DNA of 64,000 nucleotides from Taylorella equigenitalis ATCC 35865 (GTDB lineage Bacteria; Pseudomonadota; Gammaproteobacteria; Burkholderiales; Burkholderiaceae_B): NCBI RefSeq assembly GCF_000276685.1, contig NC_018108.1, positions 558,001 to 622,000 of the forward strand, read 5' to 3'. Shown piece by piece: positions 57,829 to 64,000 of this stretch (position 1 is its first letter; each line of letters starts with the position of its first letter). The notes under the pieces were generated by a model. It saw only the letters and a program-made list of their open reading frames with translations, ran no database searches and was not told where the DNA came from. The position numbers and the translations under genes were made by a program.

Positions 57829-57891
57829 TAAACCGCCTATGGCCACAAATGGCAATATATTAAATAACTTCCTATTATAAGAATTTAAGCT

Positions 57892-58386
57892 TTATTTGAC
57901 TAGTGTAAGGTAGGTGCCAGAAAGCCTATCTTGCAAGAAAAGACCCTTAGGATCAAACCATGAATAAACAAAATTCAAAAATGGCGTGAAGAAAACAAAA
58001 ATAGTCACAGATGACCAACCTATAGCTTTAGATGCTTGATCGACAACAAAAGCCCCCAAAAGTGGGATAATCCAAGCAGTTACGTATCGGATAATCATTC
58101 TGCCTAGGGATGGTTTTTTTGAATCAAAGGTTTTTAAGCCTATATTCCAGGTTTTCATTGGCAATGTTTGACCTTTAATATTCCATGACAAAATGAAATA
58201 AAGACCTATTGCCAAAAATAAAATAGCCTCACTTACCCAGTAAAATTTATTTGTGTCGGTTCTCTGAGTTAATGAGTCAAATGCGTAAGATGTAACGAAT
58301 AAAACTGCAAGCAAAAGCATGCCTTCATACATATAGCATGCAAAAATCTTAAGTTTAGTCGGTCGAGCATATTCTAATTTAAGCAT
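57892..58386 (-). CDS. RDD family membrane protein
   Basis: About 164 residues with four hydrophobic helices and RDD-type features (WNIGLKTFDSKKPSLGRMIIRY; LFLQDRLSGTYL at the end). Function of RDD proteins is generally unknown, with roles in transport proposed. I chose the ATG at 58386: AGGAG lies 10 bases upstream, and a frame start at 58413 would overlap rlmL more. It overlaps rlmL by 8 bases. Confidence 0.75.
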   Translation of the reverse strand: MLKLEYARPTKLKIFACYMYEGMLLLAVLFVTSYAFDSLTQRTDTNKFYWVSEAILFLAIGLYFILSWNIKGQTLPMKTWNIGLKTFDSKKPSLGRMIIRYVTAWIIPLLGAFVVDQASKAIGWSSVTIFVFFTPFLNFVYSWFDPKGLFLQDRLSGTYLTLVK

Positions 58387-59710
58387 CTCTGTAGCTCTCC
58401 TGAACCATTTCAAAATTAAACAGTCTGCAGTCTAAATCGCCATTAAAAACAGGGGTTTTACGTCTCGGTTTAAGTCTTAATTTGGATGGTAGGTCTCTGT
58501 CACTGGTAATTATATTTATGTCCCAACCAGCATATTGTTTTTTAAGTAGAGAAGACCACTGTCGCCAAAACAGATTATCTTCTTCATCTAAACGTTCACC
58601 GTAAGGGGGATTGCATAAAATCATACCCGTTTCGCAAGGAGGCATGCTTTCAAGGGCATTTTGCATTTTTAAGGAAATTTCGTTTTCTTCAAGACCCGCT
58701 CTCATCATATTGGAGCGAGCAGCCTTGAGGGCGAAATTATCTATATCAGTTCCAAATAATTTAAGCGGCGTATCTGCCCTAAGTTCAGCTTTAGCTTGTG
58801 CCTTCATTTCACGCCATATTTTTACAGGATGATTGCGAAGACGCTCAAATCCTAAGGGGTGAAAAAGTGCAGGGGGTATGTTTTTTGCAATCCAAGCAGC
58901 CTCAATAAGAATAGTTCCGCTTCCACAAAATGGATCGTAAAGGGGGATATCTGGGGTCCAATTTGCAAGTGATAAAAGTCCTGCAGCTAGATTTTCTCTG
59001 ATAGGAGCCATGCCCTTATCCAATCTCCAGCCCCTTTTAAACAAGGACTCTCCAGAGGTGTCTAAATAAATTGTTGCTGATGTAGAATCTATAAAGAGGT
59101 GAACTTTTGCACTAGGTCTAGCCTTGTCAATATTAGGGCGAGCACCTTCTTTTATGCGCAATCTATCAACAATTCCATCCTTAGCCCTTAAATTACAAAA
59201 CTGCAAACTTGTAAATGTGCTTTTTAATCCAGTCACATCAACTCTAAGCGTATGTTCAGGTCCAAACCAACGCTCCCATGGTGCTGACCTAGCTAAATCA
59301 TATATCTCGTCTTCGGTTTTGATATCCCCATGAGCAATTTGTACTAATATACGGGAGGCAATGCGTGAGTACAGATTTGCTTTCATAACACCAATCCAAT
59401 TGGTATTGAATTTACAACCTGATTTCCCAACTTCTGCGTCAGAAAATCCAAGATTTAACAATTCATTTTTAAGAGGAACCTCTAATCCAATAGGGCAGGG
59501 AGCAAATACAACGAACTCTTCAGTGGTATAGTCGGATTTCTTTTTTGTTTCAGTACGTTCATTTATCGTCGTTTTAGTTGTATTAAGCTCTCTAAGTGCC
59601 ACTTTTCGAGCACGAGCTCCACTTTTAACTCTTTTATCTTCCGAGCTACTAAATTTTGGAGTTCGTTTAGAAAGCTTTAATGTGTTGTTCTCTTTTTTTT
59701 CAGAAGTCAT
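58379..59710 (-). CDS. rlmL: 23S rRNA guanine-2445 N2-methyltransferase (RlmL-type)
   Basis: A 443-residue THUMP-domain methyltransferase. A basic Lys/Arg-rich N-terminal extension (residues 1-60) is followed by THUMP (about 70-180) and the N6/N2 methylase core with DPFCGSGTILIEAAWIAKN and the catalytic NPPYGERL. The second methylase domain (RlmK) of the E. coli fusion is absent. Its start overlaps the hemJ stop (ATGA). Confidence 0.9.
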   Translation of the reverse strand: MTSEKKENNTLKLSKRTPKFSSSEDKRVKSGARARKVALRELNTTKTTINERTETKKKSDYTTEEFVVFAPCPIGLEVPLKNELLNLGFSDAEVGKSGCKFNTNWIGVMKANLYSRIASRILVQIAHGDIKTEDEIYDLARSAPWERWFGPEHTLRVDVTGLKSTFTSLQFCNLRAKDGIVDRLRIKEGARPNIDKARPSAKVHLFIDSTSATIYLDTSGESLFKRGWRLDKGMAPIRENLAAGLLSLANWTPDIPLYDPFCGSGTILIEAAWIAKNIPPALFHPLGFERLRNHPVKIWREMKAQAKAELRADTPLKLFGTDIDNFALKAARSNMMRAGLEENEISLKMQNALESMPPCETGMILCNPPYGERLDEEDNLFWRQWSSLLKKQYAGWDINIITSDRDLPSKLRLKPRRKTPVFNGDLDCRLFNFEMVQESYRDA

Positions 59711-60132
59711 AAGGAGATAGTTTTAAATACCGCTAACCAAACTATACCTACTAATAAAATCAGTGGTAGTTCATTAAAAATTCTGTAATACTTGTGTGAT
59801 TTAGTATTTGTGCGGTTTTCGAAGGATTTATGAATTTTAAAGCATAGATGATGATAAAAAATTACACCCAAAACTAAAACTAATTTTACGTGCATCCATG
59901 GACCACTTTTCCAATAGTAATTTAGCCACAATACTAAACCTAAAACTATACCTGGTACAGCGATAATAGTCATAAATCTTAGGAGCCTTTTTGACATACC
60001 TAAGAGATATTCATAAATTACTGGATTATCTTTATTGCTAGCTAAATTAACAAAAATTCGTGGCAAATAAAAAATCCCAACATACCATGATAAAACAAAA
60101 ACAATATGAAAAACTTTAAGCCATAAAAGCAT
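59707..60132 (-). CDS. hemJ: Protoporphyrinogen IX oxidase HemJ (UPF0093)
   Basis: A 141-residue four-helix membrane protein. The start LLWLKVFHIVFVLSWYVGIFYLPR carries the conserved His (residue 9) and the segment WMHVKLVLVLGVIFYHH has the conserved Lys, both typical of HemJ. It completes protoporphyrin synthesis. It overlaps rlmL by 4 bases and lies 8 bases after holA. Confidence 0.92.
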   Translation of the reverse strand: MLLWLKVFHIVFVLSWYVGIFYLPRIFVNLASNKDNPVIYEYLLGMSKRLLRFMTIIAVPGIVLGLVLWLNYYWKSGPWMHVKLVLVLGVIFYHHLCFKIHKSFENRTNTKSHKYYRIFNELPLILLVGIVWLAVFKTISL

Positions 60133-60140
60133 AGAGTGCC

Positions 60141-61184
60141 CTATAAAAGTCCATTGCCAGCAGCTTTAAAAACAAGCCGCTCCATTTCAAGCCAAGAATC
60201 AGCTAAACGCCCATCTACGGCATATCCCTTTGATATCTGATCTATATCAGTTGCATGCTGTAAAAGCCCCATAATTTTGGGTAGATTTAAGCGACTTAAA
60301 GCTTGCATATATCTTTGATGAAAACTTGAAAAAATTCTTAGTTCGTTTAGTACCGAATTGATAGATTTTCCACCGACCTGAGCCTGAACAAGTTTATATA
60401 AAATCCTAATTTCACGTGTGATCATAGGCAACAATTGAGGAATCACTGAACCTTCCTGTTTAAGACCTTGTAGAATCTTAAGGCTACGAGAGACATTACC
60501 TAAAAGAATAGATTCAGTAAGTTGAAATATATCGTATCGAGCCGAATCAGCGACACTAGCACGCACGGTTTCAAGTGTTAAGTTAGCACCTTTTCCAGCT
60601 ACTAATGCCAACTTATTTATCTCCTGCTGAGCAGCCACGATATTGCCCTCAATTTTGTCTATAAGAAGCATAAGTGCTTCATCCTCGATAGTTTGATTAT
60701 TTGCTTTAATAAGCTTTCTAGCCCATGCTGGAAGATCTTGACGTTTTAAATTTGGTATCTCTATTAAGGTGGCAATGCTTTTTATACCAACATACCATTT
60801 GGTTTGTTGTGTTTTTTTATCAAGTTTTGGGATGGATAAAATAACGCAGATATCATCTGGTTTATGGGTATCTATATATTCAGCCAACTTAGCTAAAGTG
60901 GGTCCTCCTTTTTTTCCAAATTTACCAGTAGGAACCGAGATTTCGAGAATTTTTTTCTCGGAAAATAATGAGTTGGATTGTAGGTGATTCAGAACATCAT
61001 CCCAAGGACTATTTGAATCCATCACCATAGATATACGTTCCGAGTATTCATGGTTTCTGCAAAAAGCTCTTAATTTATCAGTCGCATCTATACTTAGTAA
61101 AATTTCATCGCCAGTAATTAAATAGAATCTTTCAGGTCCATTCTTAGATTCTTTTATATGTTTATCAAGTGAATCGTAATACAT
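60141..61184 (-). CDS. holA: DNA polymerase III delta subunit
   Basis: A 347-residue clamp-loader subunit that opens the sliding clamp. Typical segments are YLITGDEILLS near the N-terminus, AEYIDTHKPDDICVILSIPKLDK in the middle and VPQLLPMITREIRILYKLVQ-like (VIPQLLPMITREIRI) in domain III. It lies 3 bases after lptE, the conserved leuS-lptE-holA order. Confidence 0.94.
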   Translation of the reverse strand: MYYDSLDKHIKESKNGPERFYLITGDEILLSIDATDKLRAFCRNHEYSERISMVMDSNSPWDDVLNHLQSNSLFSEKKILEISVPTGKFGKKGGPTLAKLAEYIDTHKPDDICVILSIPKLDKKTQQTKWYVGIKSIATLIEIPNLKRQDLPAWARKLIKANNQTIEDEALMLLIDKIEGNIVAAQQEINKLALVAGKGANLTLETVRASVADSARYDIFQLTESILLGNVSRSLKILQGLKQEGSVIPQLLPMITREIRILYKLVQAQVGGKSINSVLNELRIFSSFHQRYMQALSRLNLPKIMGLLQHATDIDQISKGYAVDGRLADSWLEMERLVFKAAGNGLL

Positions 61185-61187
61185 AAT

Positions 61188-61715
61188 TTATTTTTTATTT
61201 TTAAACTTCTCACTTAATTCGGAGGCGGTGATACGACCAAATAACTTAGATGCAATTTCTTTTTCCATATCTTCATATAGAAATTCTGTCTCTTTATCAC
61301 CAGCATTTGATTCCAATATGTTGTAAGGCATAATTCGTGTAGTTTTAATAAGAGTTTTTGGGACTAGAACTTCACCTTTATTTGATAATAATTTAAATTC
61401 TAAGGATACATATAGTTCATACTCTTCTACTTTTCCGTCAGGGTCAAGTGATAATGGAGTGCGGGCTTTAGAGAGGCCCTTAGTCTCAAGGATAATGTCT
61501 GCTAATTTAGGATCATCAATAAATTTAAGATTTGGTGATCTAGCTTTAAGCATTCTTTTGAGCATCACACCAAATCTTTCTTGTGTATTAAGTTCTGAAT
61601 AAATGGTAGAAAATGGAAGTTCAACTTCTGATCGCATATGAAACCCACAGGACACTAAAATGGTAGTGCTTATAAGAAATAAAAGAATAAAAGCGAACTT
61701 AATATTTCTAACCAC
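61188..61715 (-). CDS. lptE: LPS assembly outer-membrane lipoprotein LptE
   Basis: A 175-residue lipoprotein that plugs and assists the LptD translocon. The lipobox is ILVSC|GFHMR, and CGFHMR is typical of LptE. It starts 4 bases after leuS in the standard leuS-lptE-holA operon. Confidence 0.92.
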   Translation of the reverse strand: MVRNIKFAFILLFLISTTILVSCGFHMRSEVELPFSTIYSELNTQERFGVMLKRMLKARSPNLKFIDDPKLADIILETKGLSKARTPLSLDPDGKVEEYELYVSLEFKLLSNKGEVLVPKTLIKTTRIMPYNILESNAGDKETEFLYEDMEKEIASKLFGRITASELSEKFKNKK

Positions 61716-61719
61716 TTTA

Positions 61720-64000
61720 CTAACCCACTACATTAACCAATTTATTTGGTACAACAATTATTTTTTTTGGAGTACGACCTTCAAGGTGTCTTTCAATTTG
61801 TGGATGTTGGAGTGCAAGTTGCTCAATCTGCTCTTTGCTTGATCCATTTGGTACTGTTATTTGACCACGAAGCTTACCGTTTATTTGGAGAACCATTTCA
61901 ATTTCATCAGCTACTAAAGCTTTTTGATCAACTTGAGGCCATGATGCATCCAAAATCTCACCATATGATTTAGCAAAACCTAAATCCTGCCATAAAACAT
62001 AAGTTATGTGAGGAACAGCAGGATAAAGCAATCTGAGCAATATGCTTATAGCTTCACTAAGAGCAGGTTTTTTATATTCGCTTTCCTCAAATTTTGCATC
62101 TTCTAAAAGATTTAAAAGTTTCATATTTGCTGAAACTACAGTGTTGTATTGCATACGACCATAATCATAGTCAGCTTGATTCAGAATTTGATAAACACTA
62201 AGTCTAAATTGTTTTATATCTTTTGGAGCATTTGAAAAGTCAAACCTTTCTCCGTCAGGTATTATCTCATCTTTGAGTGAATAACATAAATTCCATAGTC
62301 TTCTTAAGAACCTATTGGAACCGTCAAGACCTGTATTAGACCACTCTAGCGTTTGTTCGGGAGGACTTGCAAACATAACAAATAACCGTGCTGTATCTGC
62401 CCCCATGGTATCGATTAGATACTGAGGATCAACACCATTATTTTTAGATTTAGACATGGTACCAATACCCATATAATCAACTGGCTGACCATCTTCTAGG
62501 GATGTGGCCCCTACTATTTGTCCTTTATCTCCATAGACATTTTCAACTTTGTCAGGCCAGAAATAATCTATTCCACCACGTTCATTTTTTCGACTATAAA
62601 TATGATTTAAAACCATACCTTGAGTCAGCAAATTTTTAAATGGTTCGTCAAATTTAACTAGACCAAGATCCCTACTAACTTTTGACCAAAAACGTGCATA
62701 TAGCAAATGCATGACTGCATGTTCAATGCCACCAATATATTGATCCATAGGCATCCAATAATCAGTTCTGCTATCAACCATAGCTTGGTCATTGTGATGT
62801 GAGGCATAACGCATGTAATACCATGAGGAATCAACAAACGTGTCCATAGTATCCGTTTCTCTTTTAGCGTCCGAACCACATTTTGGACACTTGCATTTCA
62901 TAAATTCATCACATTTGTTTAGAGGATTTCCGCTACCATCAGGAATCAAATCGGTAGGTAATACAACAGGTAAATCTTGATAGGGCACAGGAACAGTACC
63001 ACAATGGTGACAATGAATTATAGGTATAGGCGTACCCCAATATCTTTGCCTTGAAATGCCCCAATCTCTCAGTCTCCATGTTTCTTGGCGAGAACCAAGC
63101 CCTAACTCATTCATGAAGACTTCAATTTTTCTGAATGCATCCTTAAAGTTAAGCCCATCAAGTAAACCTGAATTTATGCACACACCTCTCGATTTATCGG
63201 AATACCAATCCTTCCATTCGGTATTACTAAATTCTTCGCCTTTTACGGATATAACTTGTTTGATAGGAATTGAGTATTTAAGAGCAAATGCAAAATCCCT
63301 CTCATCATGTGCAGGAACACCCATAACAGCTCCGTCCCCGTATGACATAAGAACATAATTACCTACCCAGATCTCAATTTTTTCCTGTGTAACTGGATGG
63401 GTAACAAATAGCCCAGTCGGGATGCCAGATTTTTCCTTAGTGGCCATTTCAGCTTCAGTTGTCCCACCTAATTTTGCTTCCTCAATAAAAGAAGCTATTT
63501 TAGGATCCCTAGAAGCAGCAAGGGTGGCAATGGGGTGTTCAGGGGCTACAGCACAGAATGTAACACCCATAATGGTGTCTGGGCGAGTGGTGAAAACGTA
63601 TAATTTTCCATCTTGAATTAATTTTCCATCCGCATCTTTAATTTCGTGTGGAAATGCAAATCTTAATCCCTCACTTTTGCCTAACCAATTAATCTGCATT
63701 AACTTAACGCGTTCAGGCCAGCCTTCCAGACCATTTTGCACATAATCAAGCAATTCCTGTGCATAGTCTGTAATCTTTAAATAATAACCAGGAATTTCAC
63801 GTTTTTCGATCAAGGCTCCAGAACGCCAACCCCTGCCATCAACTACCTGTTCATTAGCCAGTACAGTTTGATCAACTGGATCCCAATTAACAGTTTGGGT
63901 TTTTCTGTAGGCAATGCCTTTTTCAAGCATCTTTAGAAACATCCACTGATTCCATTTGTAATACTCAGGATCACATGCGGCAAACTCTCTAGACCAGTCA
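61720..64000 (-). CDS. leuS: Leucyl-tRNA synthetase, 3' part (5' end outside window)
   Basis: About 760 C-terminal residues of class I LeuRS; the frame stays open to the window edge, so the N-terminal HIGH region is not seen. The editing domain ([31 protein letters not shown]) and a zinc-like segment ([14 protein letters not shown]) are visible. The KMSKS motif reads [10 protein letters not shown], so its first Lys is Thr. The C-terminal anticodon and ubiquitin-like domains are complete ([19 protein letters not shown]). First gene of leuS-lptE-holA. Confidence 0.95.
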   Translation of the reverse strand, partial: DWSREFAACDPEYYKWNQWMFLKMLEKGIAYRKTQTVNWDPVDQTVLANEQVVDGRGWRSGALIEKREIPGYYLKITDYAQELLDYVQNGLEGWPERVKLMQINWLGKSEGLRFAFPHEIKDADGKLIQDGKLYVFTTRPDTIMGVTFCAVAPEHPIATLAASRDPKIASFIEEAKLGGTTEAEMATKEKSGIPTGLFVTHPVTQEKIEIWVGNYVLMSYGDGAVMGVPAHDERDFAFALKYSIPIKQVISVKGEEFSNTEWKDWYSDKSRGVCINSGLLDGLNFKDAFRKIEVFMNELGLGSRQETWRLRDWGISRQRYWGTPIPIIHCHHCGTVPVPYQDLPVVLPTDLIPDGSGNPLNKCDEFMKCKCPKCGSDAKRETDTMDTFVDSSWYYMRYASHHNDQAMVDSRTDYWMPMDQYIGGIEHAVMHLLYARFWSKVSRDLGLVKFDEPFKNLLTQGMVLNHIYSRKNERGGIDYFWPDKVENVYGDKGQIVGATSLEDGQPVDYMGIGTMSKSKNNGVDPQYLIDTMGADTARLFVMFASPPEQTLEWSNTGLDGSNRFLRRLWNLCYSLKDEIIPDGERFDFSNAPKDIKQFRLSVYQILNQADYDYGRMQYNTVVSANMKLLNLLEDAKFEESEYKKPALSEAISILLRLLYPAVPHITYVLWQDLGFAKSYGEILDASWPQVDQKALVADEIEMVLQINGKLRGQITVPNGSSKEQIEQLALQHPQIERHLEGRTPKKIIVVPNKLVNVVG

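Overview
The window reads as chromosome from a low-GC betaproteobacterium of the Alcaligenaceae. The gene orders (yebC-purD-nadD-rsfS-rlmH-maf; gyrA-serC-pheA-tyrA-cmk-rpsA-ihfB-lapA-lapB-rfaE1; ccoNOQPGH-fnr) and proteins such as the short periplasmic OmpA are Bordetella-like. The AT-rich codon use and tight packing point to a reduced relative such as Taylorella. The genus is an inference; order and family are more secure. I see no insertion sequence, CRISPR array or intact prophage.

Layout. Positions 1-4850: end of an unknown gene, ribosomal proteins L33/L28, a GT-C-like membrane glycosyltransferase with a MATE exporter, and L31 type B. 5015-16650: radC, fkpB-ispH, a maf-rlmH-rsfS-nadD-purD-yebC operon, a HerA/YjgR ATPase, fbp and pepN. 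16760-26180: tldD-mnmA-purB, a cytochrome c', three lipoproteins (two resembling the SecD periplasmic head), an FMN glutamate-synthase-like protein, a barnase/barstar pair and tRNA-Met. 26390-34920: uup, a lytic transglycosylase, prc, an rfbD-like reductase, a circularly permuted two-piece tmRNA gene, gph, ubiG and ompA. 35340-47870: the gyrA to ihfB cluster (no aroA in its usual slot), lapAB, rfaE1, comEA and a P1B-ATPase-like protein. 47870-54200: ccoS, ccoNOQP, ccoGH and an FNR-type regulator. 54220-64000: a TadE-like protein, hslO, a gamma-carbonic anhydrase, a degenerate acyl-CoA-synthetase-like gene, an RDD protein, rlmL, hemJ, holA, lptE and the 3' part of leuS.

The strongest unexplained signal is a dispersed short motif, CATTGCCA (reverse TGGCAATG). 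I counted the 7-base core 47 times by hand, against about 5 expected from base composition. Its density (about one per 1.4 kb) is like that of the DNA uptake sequences of Neisseriaceae and Pasteurellaceae. It sits in genes, mostly one way round relative to transcription, in more than one reading frame. A comEA-like DNA receptor gene lies in the window. I propose it as a DNA uptake sequence of a naturally competent betaproteobacterium.

Other notable points: a CcoI/CopA-like protein at 46940 that keeps the membrane helices and the SCPC metal motif but has lost every ATPase domain in frame; the two-piece tmRNA; an apparently active, membrane-anchored barnase with its inhibitor; and tandem SecD-head-like lipoproteins. 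The cbb3 oxidase genes, their assembly factors and the FNR gene form one respiratory unit with a candidate FNR site ahead of ccoN.
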